Assembly (NCBI GenBank): GCA_020848435.1
Contig: JADLAC010000029.1
Coordinates: 1-64,000 of the forward strand
DNA: 64,000 bases
DNA from: Burkholderiales bacterium
GTDB lineage: Bacteria > Pseudomonadota > Gammaproteobacteria > Burkholderiales > WYBJ01
Reading direction: 5' to 3'
The notes under the pieces were generated by a model. The model saw only the letters and a program-made list of their open reading frames with translations, was not told the DNA's origin and did no database searches. The position numbers were made by a program, and so were the translations under genes. This document shows, one piece after another, positions 27,545 through 39,059 of this stretch. The first letter of the stretch is position 1, and every line of letters begins with the position of its first letter.

Positions 27545-27707
27545 AGACGTGGACATTGCCGTAGCGTTGGCATCGGTCCCACGAAAGCAGAGCGGCGCTT
27601 TTTCGCTGCACGAGCACGAAATCTGGCGTGGTGATGGTGGCGTCTGCCGCCGCCCGCGCTTCGCTGTTCGTGGTAGAAATGCGTCGTCCTTTCGCAAGGA
27701 GGCTTGG

Positions 27708-28877
27708 ATGAAGATCACCCGGGTACGCGCCATTCCGATGTCGGATCCCGTGCCGCCCGAGCGGCGGCATCGCACCGACCTGGGCACCAAGATGAAGAGC
27801 GATGCGACCTTGATCCTGGTCGAAACCGACCGGGGTTTAACCGGCATGGGCGCCGCGTTGGGCACGCCGCCGATCGTCGCCGCGATCGTCGAGCACGAGC
27901 TCGCGGCCGAAGTCGTCGGCGAAGATCCCATGTTCTCCGAGCGCATCTTCGAGAAGATGTACAACGGCTCGCGCGCGAAGCCGGCCTTGGAGGGCGGCGT
28001 GCCCCAGGCCGAGACGAGCCGGCGCGCGGGCATGGTGATGGAAGCGATCTCCGGCATCGACATCGCGATCTGGGATGTCAAGGCGAAGGCGCTCGGCATT
28101 CCCGTCTACCAGGCGTTGGGCGCGGTGCGAAACTCGGTGCGCGCGTACGGCAGCGGCGGCTGGGCGCCCGGCAATGAAGCCGAGGCGGAGCTCGGCAGCT
28201 ACGCGGCCAAGGGTTTTACCGCGGTGAAGATGCGCGTGGTGGGGCGCGACGGTTTCTCGATCGAAAACTGCGTGCGGCGCGTGGCAGCCGCGCGCCGCGG
28301 CATCGGCTCCGGCGTCGAGCTCATGGTCGATGCCCATGCCTCGCTCGAGACCCCGGTCGCGATACGCCTCGCGAAGGCCTTGGAGCCGTACGACATCGCC
28401 TGGTTCGAGGAGCCGGTATCGCCCGACAATCACGCCGGCATGGCGCAAGTGCGCGCATCGACCTGCATCCCGATCGCATCTGGCGAACGCGAGTTTTCGC
28501 GTTACGGCTTCAAGAGCATGCTCGAGCACAAGGCGATCGACATCGCCCAGCCCGACGTCGCTCGCGCCGGAGGACTGACGGAAATCCGCCGGATCGCCGC
28601 GCTCACCCAGGCGTACGACATACGGCTCGCCCCGCACGCATGGGGCTCGGGCGTGTTGTTCGCGGCGAGCATTCATGCGGCCATGGCCGCCGCCAGTTGT
28701 CACATCCTCGAAGTGAGCCAGGGCTACATGCCGATGATGAACGAGCTCTTCAACGAGCCGTTCGACGTTCGCGACGGCTACGTGCACGCGCCGGACAGGC
28801 CCGGCCTGGGCTTCAGCTTGCGCCCCGCGGCGATGGAGCGTTTCAAGTACGTGGAGGGGCCGGAGTTCGCCTTCTGA
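27708..28877 (+). CDS. Enolase-superfamily enzyme, mandelate racemase subgroup
   Basis: A 389-residue acid-sugar dehydratase or racemase-like enzyme. Metal ligands are visible as D208 (ELMVDAH), E234 (WFEEP) and E260 (IASGERE). The general-base pair is K174 in AVKMR, and the D283-H310 dyad lies in IAQPDVARAGG and LAPHAWGSG. The D-H dyad is the hallmark of the mandelate racemase subgroup. The KxR form (K174, R176) replaces KxK. The ATG at 27708 has AAGGAGG upstream; an open frame from 27549 crosses the hairpin region and is not used. The exact sugar acid is unknown. Confidence 0.85.
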   Translation: MKITRVRAIPMSDPVPPERRHRTDLGTKMKSDATLILVETDRGLTGMGAALGTPPIVAAIVEHELAAEVVGEDPMFSERIFEKMYNGSRAKPALEGGVPQAETSRRAGMVMEAISGIDIAIWDVKAKALGIPVYQALGAVRNSVRAYGSGGWAPGNEAEAELGSYAAKGFTAVKMRVVGRDGFSIENCVRRVAAARRGIGSGVELMVDAHASLETPVAIRLAKALEPYDIAWFEEPVSPDNHAGMAQVRASTCIPIASGEREFSRYGFKSMLEHKAIDIAQPDVARAGGLTEIRRIAALTQAYDIRLAPHAWGSGVLFAASIHAAMAAASCHILEVSQGYMPMMNELFNEPFDVRDGYVHAPDRPGLGFSLRPAAMERFKYVEGPEFAF

Positions 28878-28915
28878 CCGGACCAGCGCGGCCCGCTGGG
28901 CCCATTGCCTCTCGA

Positions 28916-29821
28916 TCAGCGCGCGCCATCCGGCCTCGCGCTGCCGCGAATGGCTTGCAGCCAAAGCTCGGCCGCCCGCTCGATACCCTCGGTCGAGAAA
29001 TGACAACCGTCGTAGCGCTCGCCGAATCCGAGGACGTCGGTATCGGGTCCGGGAAGAATTCGCTCGGCCGGATCGATTACCGAGCGTTGCGCCGCGCGAA
29101 TGGCTTCATCCACGCGCACCCGGGCGCAACGCGTCGCGAGCGACACGTAGATCGGCGCGCCGACGCCTTGGCTGCGCAGTGAACGTATCATCGCGCGCAA
29201 GTCGGCTGCGTAAGCTTCACCCGCGGTGCCCGCGATGGCGTCGCCTTCGCCGTGATGCCACAGCAAGTGCGTGAACTCGAGCCCCGCGGCGCGGGCGTCG
29301 GCGATGAGCGCAAGCAGCCGAGCGTGCAGGTTTCCGCCCGGCGCCCAGCGGCGGATCTCGGTGGCGCCGATCGCGAAAGGTACGAGAATGACGCTGTCGA
29401 AGCCGCCGCTGCGGATCGCGGCGGCGGCGAGCGGCAGCCACACGCTGCCGCGGTTGCCGTCCGCGCCGAGCAAGGGATCGCGCGCGCTGTAGAAGCGCCC
29501 GCGATGGAATTCGTAGACACCAGGGTGCTCGGGGGCGAGCGTCTCGCCGCTGTTGGCGGCATTCGACTGGCCGAATGCGAGCGCGACCATCGTTCGCTCT
29601 GGTACTACGGCGGGCTTGGGTACTTCCGCGCGATCGGCGAGGTCCCGAGGCATGAGTGCGATCACGACGTGGCGCATCCCGGACCAGTCGATGAGCTGGC
29701 CGGTACCGACGTAGCGCTCGAAGAGGATGCCGCCGGCTGCCCCGCCGGCCGCGGCGAGCAGCGCGATCATGAGCGCGCGCGGCTTCACCGTTCGCCCGCC
29801 GCGGCCACTGCGGCGGTCCAT
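28916..29821 (-). CDS. SASA/SGNH-type carbohydrate esterase
   Basis: A membrane-anchored or exported protein, about 301 residues from the ATG at 29821 (a GTG at 29788 is an alternative start). The N-terminal hydrophobic segment is ALMIALLAAAGGAAGGILF. The sialate O-acetylesterase-like (SASA) serine motif GQSN lies in VALAFGQSNAANSGE. WHHGEGD resembles the family's second block, and the DGCHFSTEG stretch holds the late D-x-x-H. The family removes acetyl groups from sugars. It is the last gene of the acetylation cluster, 43 bases after its neighbour. Confidence 0.7.
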   Translation of the reverse strand: MDRRSGRGGRTVKPRALMIALLAAAGGAAGGILFERYVGTGQLIDWSGMRHVVIALMPRDLADRAEVPKPAVVPERTMVALAFGQSNAANSGETLAPEHPGVYEFHRGRFYSARDPLLGADGNRGSVWLPLAAAAIRSGGFDSVILVPFAIGATEIRRWAPGGNLHARLLALIADARAAGLEFTHLLWHHGEGDAIAGTAGEAYAADLRAMIRSLRSQGVGAPIYVSLATRCARVRVDEAIRAAQRSVIDPAERILPGPDTDVLGFGERYDGCHFSTEGIERAAELWLQAIRGSARPDGAR

Positions 29822-29864
29822 GCGATGCGTGCCGGCGCTGCGCGCTGGAAGGCCGCGCCCATGG

Positions 29865-31088
29865 CTATTTCCTGCCGATGCGCCGCAGGTAGGCGACCAT
29901 TTCGCGCACGTTGGCGACTTCGCCCGCTTGGGTCGCGCGATAGCGCTCCGCGTCGAGCGCGAGAGCCGACAAGTGGCGCTCGATGTTGGCGCGGTCGATG
30001 CGCCCATCGGGCAGTGCATCGGCATCGACCGGTCGATTGCCGGCGATACGGTCGAGCACGAGAGAGCCCAGGGCGGGCGAGTAATGAGAAGACTCCGCGT
30101 ACCATTTCATCCTCGCGGCCAAGTCGCCGAGGCGCGGTACGGGCTCGGCCGCAATCGGATGAAAGCCGCTGAAGTCCCATAACAGGAAGACGGGCTGCGG
30201 CGCACGCGATTCGCGCGCCGCGGCGACGGCTTGCACGAGCTCGCGCTTCCAGTCCTGAAACAAGGGCCACCAGCCGACATGCCGATACCACTCGAGGTAG
30301 CGCGCGTGCACGGGCGAGACGAACATGCGCAGCTCGATATCGTTTTGCCGCGCGTAGTCTAGCAGCGCCCGGAACGATGCCATTGCCGCTCGCCGCCGCG
30401 GATCGGCCTGCCATCGACCGGCCGCGCCGCCACGGGGAAAGAGCTCCGCGAGCCGCGAGTAGAAGTTGTTGATTTCCGTGACCCAAATGACGCCGCGCTG
30501 ACCTTGCAGCGCGTTCACCCGCGCCTCGAAGCTTGCTTGCGGCATCGCCGTGTCGGAGTCTAGGACCTGACCGACCGAGGCGCCGAGCGCGGCGCGCGAA
30601 AAATCGACTTTGAGCCGAGCGAGCCAAAGCGGCTGTGAATCCGGGTTGCCCGCTAGCGCCGCGGGATCGAAATCCGATCGCCCGCCGCCGAGAAACGCTT
30701 CCATGTCGAGACCGATGACTGCCTTGCGCACGCCGGATAGGGTATGGGCATGAATGAGCAGCAAGCGCATGTGCTCGATCTGCACAGCGCCCAATGCCAG
30801 GTTCATCACCGGCGCATCCGCGGCGGCAAAGGCGCCATGGCGGTGATCGAGCCCCGAATTCGCTCGCGAGGTGCCCAGGATGATGGTGCGCGGCATGACC
30901 CGCGGAACCGAGAACGCCTTGCGCGAGAACTCACCCGAGCGCTCGTGCCCGAGCGCTTGCAAGCGTGCCTCGCCCGCGTCCATCGCCCGCAAGCCATACG
31001 GATCGATGGAGGCATTGAGCGTGGTGATAGCCGCGGCGAGCAGCAGCGCCGCGGCGGCGACCAGGAATACGTAGCGGCGCCCGCTCAT
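29865..31088 (-). CDS. Membrane-anchored SGNH-like protein of polymer O-acetylation
   Basis: A 407-residue protein with one N-terminal membrane anchor (VFLVAAAALLLAAAITTLNA). It is otherwise extracytoplasmic. GTSRANSGLDH near 72-82 matches the serine block of the AlgJ/AlgX/DltD-type SGNH-like acyltransferases, and a late SSHYSPALG stretch contains the possible histidine. In such clusters an MBOAT protein passes the acetyl group across the membrane and a partner of this kind puts it on the polymer. It follows the MBOAT gene by 5 bases, so the two are almost certainly one operon. The exact polymer is unknown. Confidence 0.7.
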   Translation of the reverse strand: MSGRRYVFLVAAAALLLAAAITTLNASIDPYGLRAMDAGEARLQALGHERSGEFSRKAFSVPRVMPRTIILGTSRANSGLDHRHGAFAAADAPVMNLALGAVQIEHMRLLLIHAHTLSGVRKAVIGLDMEAFLGGGRSDFDPAALAGNPDSQPLWLARLKVDFSRAALGASVGQVLDSDTAMPQASFEARVNALQGQRGVIWVTEINNFYSRLAELFPRGGAAGRWQADPRRRAAMASFRALLDYARQNDIELRMFVSPVHARYLEWYRHVGWWPLFQDWKRELVQAVAAARESRAPQPVFLLWDFSGFHPIAAEPVPRLGDLAARMKWYAESSHYSPALGSLVLDRIAGNRPVDADALPDGRIDRANIERHLSALALDAERYRATQAGEVANVREMVAYLRRIGRK

Positions 31089-31093
31089 CGGGT

Positions 31094-32725
31094 TCAGAAC
31101 TGGAAGTAGAGAAACTCGCTGGTTGTGCTCATGCTCATGAGCGCAACCACCAACAGCAAAGCGGTGGCGATGGCCCAGCCACGGTCCTTGCGCCAGACCA
31201 GCCCCGCGAGGGTCGCGCTGGTACCCGTGACCCCGATGAACGCGTCGCTATGCGCCATGATCTGGCGCGTATTGGGCGCGAACCAGGCGACTGACAGCAG
31301 CGCGCCGATCCAGGCGAGCTGCGCCTGGCTGATCAACACTCCGGCGCCGCGGCCTTCCGCGAGACCTCTCGGCATGCTGGCATCGATCGTCGCGACGTGC
31401 GTTGCGACCCAGCGCACGAAGGGCGCGGGCAATGCCCACGCTTGCGTGGCGAGCCATCGTCCGGCATCGGCAATCGCCACCAGCCACGGCGGCGGCAGCA
31501 CGGTTCCGTTCAACCCCGCCATGCCCCGCAGGATGGACAGCGCCGAGGGCAGGTCCTCCGCGCGGAACACCACCCAAGCGGCGAACACGGCGACGAAGGT
31601 CGCCACGGCGCCCGCGCCGCGTTCCACCCTTCGCAGCCATCGTGGGCCTGCGGCGAAATGCGCGCGCGCTTCGCGCCAAGCGTGGTTGAACGCAAGCAAC
31701 ACACCATGTAGCGCTCCCCATATGACGAACGTCCACGAGGCTCCGTGCCATAGGCCGCCGAGCACCATCGTGAGCAACAGGTTGATGTAGCGCCGCGTCT
31801 TGCCGCGCCGATTGCCTCCGAGCGAAAAATACAGATACTCGCGCAGAAAGCGCGACAACGTGATGTGCCAGCGGCGCCAGAAATCGATGATGCTCACCGC
31901 CTTGTAAGGCGAATCGAAATTGAGCGGCATCGCGATGCCGAACATCTTGGACAGGCCCGCGGCCATGTCCGAATAGGCGGAGAAATCGAAGTAGAGCTGA
32001 AGACCGAAGGCAAGCGCCGCGCCCCAAGCTTCCAGCGTGCTTGGCGCGTGGCCGTGCGGTGCGCTCTCGAATACGGGCGCGGCGTAGGCTGCTATGCCAT
32101 CGGCAAGTACCGCTTTCTTGAACAAACCTATCGCCAGCAGCGTCACGCCGGCCGCCAGATTGTCGAAATCGAGCTTATAGCGCCGCTCGTCTTCGAACTG
32201 GGGCATCATCTCGCGATGATGCAGAATGGGACCAGCGATCAGGTGCGGAAACCAGGTGACGAACAACGCATAGTGCAGGAAACGGTAGCGCACGGGCTCG
32301 CGGTAGACATCGACGAGGTATGCGATCTGGGTGAAAGTGAAGAAGGAGATGCCCAACGGCAAGGTGATCGACCCGGCTTGTACGTCGAGCCCGAGCAATG
32401 CGCTGGCGTTGGCCGCCAGGAATCCCGCGTACTTGAAGTGAGCGAGCAGCGTGATGTTGGCGCCGACCGCGGCGTACAGTACCCAACGGCTGCGCCCGCC
32501 GCGCGCGCCGCCCCGCTGCGCAATCGACTCACCGGCGAGATAGTTGAACAGGATCGAACCGATCAGCAGAGGGACATAGCGCGGATCCCACCAGCCGTAG
32601 AAGAAGAGCGAGGCGACGACGAGCCACGGCACGACCAGCCGGGCGCGGCGGCTCGCCGCGAGGAAGGCGCCGCCGAGAACCATCGGTAGGAACAGCAGCA
32701 GGAAAGGGTAGGAATTGAACAGCAC
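31094..32725 (-). CDS. MBOAT family O-acyltransferase (AlgI-like)
   Basis: A 543-residue multi-pass membrane protein. Family features are the WDPRYVPLLIGSILFNYLAG stretch near 46-65, PHLIAGPILHHREMMPQF near 160-177, DFWRRWHITLSRFLREYLY, and the active-site histidine in LGGLWHGASWTFVIWG. This layout matches AlgI/DltB. It would carry acyl groups across the inner membrane for polymer O-acetylation. The start is GTG at 32725. It is divergent from queA with about 190 bases between. No polysaccharide synthase is in the window. Confidence 0.88.
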   Translation of the reverse strand: MLFNSYPFLLLFLPMVLGGAFLAASRRARLVVPWLVVASLFFYGWWDPRYVPLLIGSILFNYLAGESIAQRGGARGGRSRWVLYAAVGANITLLAHFKYAGFLAANASALLGLDVQAGSITLPLGISFFTFTQIAYLVDVYREPVRYRFLHYALFVTWFPHLIAGPILHHREMMPQFEDERRYKLDFDNLAAGVTLLAIGLFKKAVLADGIAAYAAPVFESAPHGHAPSTLEAWGAALAFGLQLYFDFSAYSDMAAGLSKMFGIAMPLNFDSPYKAVSIIDFWRRWHITLSRFLREYLYFSLGGNRRGKTRRYINLLLTMVLGGLWHGASWTFVIWGALHGVLLAFNHAWREARAHFAAGPRWLRRVERGAGAVATFVAVFAAWVVFRAEDLPSALSILRGMAGLNGTVLPPPWLVAIADAGRWLATQAWALPAPFVRWVATHVATIDASMPRGLAEGRGAGVLISQAQLAWIGALLSVAWFAPNTRQIMAHSDAFIGVTGTSATLAGLVWRKDRGWAIATALLLVVALMSMSTTSEFLYFQF

Positions 32726-32896
32726 GAGGTCAGGTCGTAGCCGGTAAGTGCGGGGATTATGCGTGATCCGAGCCGCGTGGTCCCGACACCGCGGCGCGGC
32801 GCGCGTATTCGAACGCGCTAGCGCCGCGTGCCATGCGCCTGCGGCCGGGACGGCACGCGCTGCGCCGCGGCCGCCGGCAGGCTTCCGAGCCTCCCG

Positions 32897-32902
32897 TATA
32901 AT
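32897..32902 (+). promoter_or_regulatory. Possible -10 box just before queA
   Basis: A perfect TATAAT ends only 10 bases before the GTG start chosen for queA. If functional, the mRNA would have a very short or absent leader. No clear -35 is seen. Confidence 0.25.
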
Positions 32903-32912
32903 TTGCCGTGTC

Positions 32913-33947
32913 GTGCGGCTCGCTGATTTCGATTTCGACCTGCCTCGGGAGCTGATCGCTCAGCATCCTGCCGCCGAGCGTTCGGCGAGCCGGCTGCTGT
33001 CTGTCGATGCCCCTGCCAGTCGACTCGCCGACAGGCAGTTTCGCGATCTGGCCGAGCTCGTCGGCCCCGGCGACGTGATCGTATTGAACGACACGCGAGT
33101 GATCAATGCGCGCTTGTTCGGCGTCAAGAGCACCGGTGGCCAGGTCGAGGTGCTGATCGAGCGTCTGCTCGATGCGCACAGCGTGCTCGCGCAAGTGCGG
33201 GCGAGCAAGCCGCCGCGCGCGGGGAGTGCGTTGCGCCTGGTCGGGGGGATCACTGCTCGGGTGGTGGGACGCGAGGGGGATTTTCATCGTCTTCGCTTCG
33301 AAGCCGGCGCTGATCTATCCGAGTACCTGGCGCGGCACGGCTCGGTGCCTCTGCCCCCGTATATCGAGCATGTACCGGACCAGACCGACGCGGCGCGCTA
33401 CCAGACGGTGTATGCGCGCCATCCCGGTGCCGTCGCCGCGCCCACGGCGGGGCTGCATTTCGACCAGGTCCTGTTGACGCGGCTGCGGCAACGTGGCGTA
33501 GCGATCGTGTACTTGACCTTGCACGTCGGCGCCGGGACCTTCCAACCCGTGCGCGCAGACGACGTCAAGGAGCACGCGATGCATAGCGAATGGTTCAACG
33601 TCCCAGAGGAAACGGTGGCGGCGATACGAACGGCAAAGCGCCGCGGCGCCCAGGTGCTCGCGGTCGGCACCACGACGCTGCGCGCGCTCGAATCGGCCGC
33701 CGCGGGCGGGGAGCTGCGCGCAGGGTACGGCGAAACCAAGCTCTTCATCCTGCCCGGGTATCGGTTCCAGGTGGTCGAGCGGCTGCTGACCAATTTCCAT
33801 CTGCCGAAGTCGACGCTCTTCATGCTCGTCTGCGCCTTCGGCGGCATGGACCTCATGCGTGCGGCCTACAGGCATGCCGTCGAGCAGCGCTATCGCTTCT
33901 TCAGCTATGGCGACGCCATGCTGATCGAGCGCCGAGCGCAGGCCTGA
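32913..33947 (+). CDS. queA: tRNA preQ1(34) S-adenosylmethionine ribosyltransferase-isomerase
   Basis: QueA transfers and isomerises the ribosyl moiety of SAM onto preQ1-modified tRNA to give epoxyqueuosine. The 344-residue length matches the family. Signatures are [17 protein letters not shown] near 10-26, [14 protein letters not shown] near 51-64, [25 protein letters not shown] and [15 protein letters not shown]. The GTG at 32913 starts [10 protein letters not shown], the usual N-terminus; 55 more in-frame codons upstream are unconserved. It works with Tgt, encoded 520 bases downstream. Confidence 0.95.
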   Translation: MRLADFDFDLPRELIAQHPAAERSASRLLSVDAPASRLADRQFRDLAELVGPGDVIVLNDTRVINARLFGVKSTGGQVEVLIERLLDAHSVLAQVRASKPPRAGSALRLVGGITARVVGREGDFHRLRFEAGADLSEYLARHGSVPLPPYIEHVPDQTDAARYQTVYARHPGAVAAPTAGLHFDQVLLTRLRQRGVAIVYLTLHVGAGTFQPVRADDVKEHAMHSEWFNVPEETVAAIRTAKRRGAQVLAVGTTTLRALESAAAGGELRAGYGETKLFILPGYRFQVVERLLTNFHLPKSTLFMLVCAFGGMDLMRAAYRHAVEQRYRFFSYGDAMLIERRAQA

Positions 33948-35561
<1,614 letters not shown>

Positions 35562-35643
35562 GCCATGCTAGAATCGACCATTTTTCGATGTGCAACGCGG
35601 CCTCACCGCACCTACCGGGGCTCGCGCTCGCAAGGGGACATAC

Positions 35644-35967
35644 ATGCTGATCGGTCAGGCTTGGGCGCAGGGCGCGGGCGGCGGCGCGGGCAGCGACATG
35701 CTGGGATTGCTGCCGATTGTGCTGATGTTCGTCGTGCTCTACTTTCTCATGATCCGCCCGCAGATGAAGCGCGCCAAGGAGCACAAGGTAATGATCGAGG
35801 CGCTGCAGAAGGGAGACGAGGTGGTGACCTCGGGCGGGGTCGTCGGACGCGTCTCGAAGATCAACGAGAACTACGTCTCCCTGCAGGTGGCCGAGAACGT
35901 CGAGATCATGGTGCAGCGCCCCGCGGTACAAGTGGTGCTGCCCAAAGGCACCCTCAAAGCGCTGTGA
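35644..35967 (+). CDS. yajC: Preprotein translocase subunit YajC
   Basis: A 107-residue inner-membrane protein that joins SecDF. One membrane segment (MLGLLPIVLMFVVLYFLMI, near 19-37) is followed by RPQMKRAKEH and the conserved LQKGDEVVTSGGVVGRV. An alanine/glycine-rich start precedes it. The ATG at 35644 is preceded by AAGGGG. Same strand as tgt, 82 bases after it. Confidence 0.95.
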   Translation: MLIGQAWAQGAGGGAGSDMLGLLPIVLMFVVLYFLMIRPQMKRAKEHKVMIEALQKGDEVVTSGGVVGRVSKINENYVSLQVAENVEIMVQRPAVQVVLPKGTLKAL

Positions 35968-36052
35968 GACGCTTGGTCAGATCGTCGGCGTTGCCTTCGG
36001 CGGGCTGGATGGGCGCATCGAGCCCGCCCGCGGCGCAGGACGAATCCGCGCG

Positions 36053-37936
36053 ATGAATCGATATCCTGTCTGGATCTATGCGATCGTGGCGCTGGCGCTG
36101 GTCGTCGGCTCGCTCTACACGTTGCCGAATTTCTTCGGCGAAGCGCCGGCGGTCCAGGCGTCGCCGGTCAAGGCGACGCTCAAGGCCGATAGCGCGCTGC
36201 TCGGCCGAGTCGAGGCCATCCTCAAGGACGCCGGCCTCGCGCAGCAAGGCATGACTCTGGATGCGAACGGCGTGAAAGCACGCTTCGCCGATACCGAAAC
36301 CCAGATCAAGGCGAAAGACATTCTGCAATCCAAGCTGGGCGAGGACTATGTCGTCGCGCTCAACCTGGTGTCGAACAGCCCGCGCTGGCTGACGGCTATC
36401 GGTGCGCTGCCGATGTACCTGGGTCTCGATCTGCGCGGCGGCGTGCATTTCCTGATGCAGGTCGACATGAAAGCGGCGCTGATCCGCAAGGCCGAGGGAG
36501 TCGCCGGCGATATCCGCAGCGCCTTGCGCGACAAGCGTATCCCTTACGCCGGCGTCACGCGCGAAGGGCAGGTCGTCCAGGTGCGGTTCCGCGACCAGGC
36601 CAATCGCGACCAGGCCGTCGCCGAGATCGAGCGCATCACCTCGGATCTCAACTTGCGCACGGCGGACGAGGCCAACGAGTACAAGCTGTTCGCCACGCTC
36701 AAGCCCGAAGCGCAGAAGCGCACGCAGGACTTCGCGCTACAGCAGAACATCACGACCCTGCGTAATCGCGTGAACGAGCTCGGCGTGGCCGAGCCCATCA
36801 TCCAGCAGCAAGGCGCCGATCGCGTCGTGGTGCAGTTGCCGGGCGTGCAGGATACCGCCAAGGCCAAGGACATTCTCGGCCGCACCGCCACGCTCGAAAT
36901 ACGCATGGTGGATGAGGAGAGCTCGACTAATCCGGCTGTCCTGGAAGCCGCGGTGCGCGGCCAGGTGCCGTTCAACAGCGAGCTTTACTACGAACGCGCC
37001 GAGCGCGGCGCGGTTCCGCTGCTGGTGCGCAAGCAGGTCGTGCTGACCGGCGATCGCATCAACGACGCCCAACCCGGATTCGACAATCAGTCCGGCGAAC
37101 CCGCCGTGCACATCAGCCTGGACGGCACCGGGGCGCGCATCTTCCAGCAGGCGACGCGCGAAAACGTCGGCAAGCGCATGGCGATCCTGCTGTTCGAGAA
37201 GGGCAAGGGGGAAATCGTGACCGCGCCCGTGATTCGCGCCGAGATCGGCGGCGGGCGGGTGCAGATCTCCGGGCGGATGAACACGCGCGAGGCGAACGAC
37301 ATCGCGCTGCTGTTGCGCGCAGGGGCCTTGGCCGCGCCGATGGAGATCATCGAAGAACGCACCGTCGGCCCCAGCCTGGGGGCGGAGAACATCTCCAAGG
37401 GATTCCATTCGACCTGGATCGGGTTCAGCGCCATCGCGATTTTCATGATCGCCTACTACGTCCTGTTCGGGGTCATATCGGTGATCGCCCTCGCCACCAA
37501 CCTGCTGTTCCTGGTGAGCCTGCTGTCGATGCTGCAAGCGACGTTGACCCTGCCCGGCATCGCGGCGATCGCGCTCACGCTCGGCATGGCGATCGATGCC
37601 AACGTGCTGATCAACGAACGCGTGCGCGAGGAATTGCGCAACGGCAACAGCCCGCAGGCCGCGATTCATGCCGGCTACGAACGCGCCTGGGCTACGATTC
37701 TCGACTCCAATATCACCACCCTGATCGCCGGCATCGCGCTGTTCGCGTTCGGCTCCGGCCCCGTGCGCGGCTTCGCCGTGGTGCACTGCCTCGGCATTCT
37801 CACGTCGATGTTCAGCGCGGTGGTGGTGTCGCGCTCCATAGTCAATCTCTACTACGGCCGCAAGCGCAGGCTCGAGGGCGTATCGATCGGTCAGGTATGG
37901 AGGCCGGAGGCGCAAGCGCCGGCGCGCAAGGCATGA
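36053..37936 (+). CDS. secD: Protein translocase subunit SecD
   Basis: SecD uses the proton gradient to pull exported proteins across after SecA. At 627 residues it is of normal size. The first membrane helix is WIYAIVALALVVGSLYTL (7-24). The conserved LGLDLRGGVHFL at 123-134 opens the periplasmic domain. Five further helices lie at the C-terminus, with GMAIDANVLINERVREEL and SGPVRGFAVVHCLGI diagnostic. The large P1 domain lies between. Ends 64 bases before secF. Confidence 0.96.
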   Translation: MNRYPVWIYAIVALALVVGSLYTLPNFFGEAPAVQASPVKATLKADSALLGRVEAILKDAGLAQQGMTLDANGVKARFADTETQIKAKDILQSKLGEDYVVALNLVSNSPRWLTAIGALPMYLGLDLRGGVHFLMQVDMKAALIRKAEGVAGDIRSALRDKRIPYAGVTREGQVVQVRFRDQANRDQAVAEIERITSDLNLRTADEANEYKLFATLKPEAQKRTQDFALQQNITTLRNRVNELGVAEPIIQQQGADRVVVQLPGVQDTAKAKDILGRTATLEIRMVDEESSTNPAVLEAAVRGQVPFNSELYYERAERGAVPLLVRKQVVLTGDRINDAQPGFDNQSGEPAVHISLDGTGARIFQQATRENVGKRMAILLFEKGKGEIVTAPVIRAEIGGGRVQISGRMNTREANDIALLLRAGALAAPMEIIEERTVGPSLGAENISKGFHSTWIGFSAIAIFMIAYYVLFGVISVIALATNLLFLVSLLSMLQATLTLPGIAAIALTLGMAIDANVLINERVREELRNGNSPQAAIHAGYERAWATILDSNITTLIAGIALFAFGSGPVRGFAVVHCLGILTSMFSAVVVSRSIVNLYYGRKRRLEGVSIGQVWRPEAQAPARKA

Positions 37937-38000
37937 GCCGCAAGTCGATGGCCGAGGCCGTCGCCGAGCGTTGCCGTTCGCATTCGCCGCGGAGCTAGGC

Positions 38001-38933
38001 ATGGAGTTCTTTCGCATTCGCCGCGACATCCCGTTCATGCGCCACGCGTTGGTGTTCAACGTGATCTCCTTGGTCACGTTCTTGCTGGCGGTGATCTCGC
38101 TTGCGACCAAGGGATTGCACTTCGGCGTGGACTTCACCGGCGGCACGGTGATGGAGGTGAGCTACCAGGCCCCCGCCGATCTCGGCAGCATCCGCGATGC
38201 CGTGGCGAAGCTCGGCCTCACCGACGTGGCGGTGCAGAACTTCGGCAGCGCTCGCGACGTGCTGATTCGCTTGCCGGTGAGGCAGGACGTCTCCGGCGCG
38301 AAGCTCTCGGAGACCGTGATGGAGTCGCTGCGCAAGCTCGATGCATCCGTGGAGCTGCGCCGGGTCGAGTTCGTCGGGCCACAGGTCGGCAAGGAGCTGG
38401 TCGAAAACGGCGCGCTCGCATTGCTGTTCGTGTCGATCGGCATCGTGCTCTATCTCTGGTTCCGTTTCGAGTGGAAGTTCGGCCTTGCCGCCATCATTGC
38501 CAACTTGCACGATGTCATCATCATCCTGGGATTCTTCTCGTTCTTCCAATGGGAGTTTTCGTTGCCGGTGTTGGCGGCGGTGCTCGCCGTGCTTGGCTAT
38601 TCGGTGAACGAATCGGTCGTGGTGTTCGACCGGATACGCGAGAATTTCCGCAAGATGCGCCGCGCGTCGGTGCCGGAGATCATCGACAACGCGATCACGC
38701 GCACCATGTCGCGGACCATCATCACCCACGGCAGCACGCAGATGATGGTCACCTCCATGCTCTTCTTCGGCGGCGAGACCTTGTTCTACTTCGCCCTCGC
38801 GCTCACCATCGGCATTCTTTTCGGTATCTACTCGTCGGTTCTGGTCGCAAGCCCCATCGTGATGTGGCTCGGCATCCGGCGCGAGGACCTGGTCAAGCCG
38901 GAAAAGAAACCGCAAGCCGATGCGGTCGTGTAG
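38001..38933 (+). CDS. secF: Protein translocase subunit SecF
   Basis: Partner of SecD. The 310-residue protein starts MEFFRIRRDIPFM, has GVDFTGGTVMEV near 41-52, and the six-helix body includes GYSVNESVVVFDRIREN and ITRTMSRTIITH. The ATG at 38001 is used; the frame is open from 37971 but those codons are not conserved. It completes the queA-tgt-yajC-secDF block. Confidence 0.96.
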   Translation: MEFFRIRRDIPFMRHALVFNVISLVTFLLAVISLATKGLHFGVDFTGGTVMEVSYQAPADLGSIRDAVAKLGLTDVAVQNFGSARDVLIRLPVRQDVSGAKLSETVMESLRKLDASVELRRVEFVGPQVGKELVENGALALLFVSIGIVLYLWFRFEWKFGLAAIIANLHDVIIILGFFSFFQWEFSLPVLAAVLAVLGYSVNESVVVFDRIRENFRKMRRASVPEIIDNAITRTMSRTIITHGSTQMMVTSMLFFGGETLFYFALALTIGILFGIYSSVLVASPIVMWLGIRREDLVKPEKKPQADAVV

Positions 38934-39059
38934 CGCGATGGGCGGTTTCGCGTCCGCGGCCTTGCGCGCCCGGACGTTTCGTCAGGCCGGCCCGAGCATC
39001 ATGCCGCCGCCCGATGAATCCCGATGAATCAACCCGGACAGTCATAGCAAGCACTCGAC

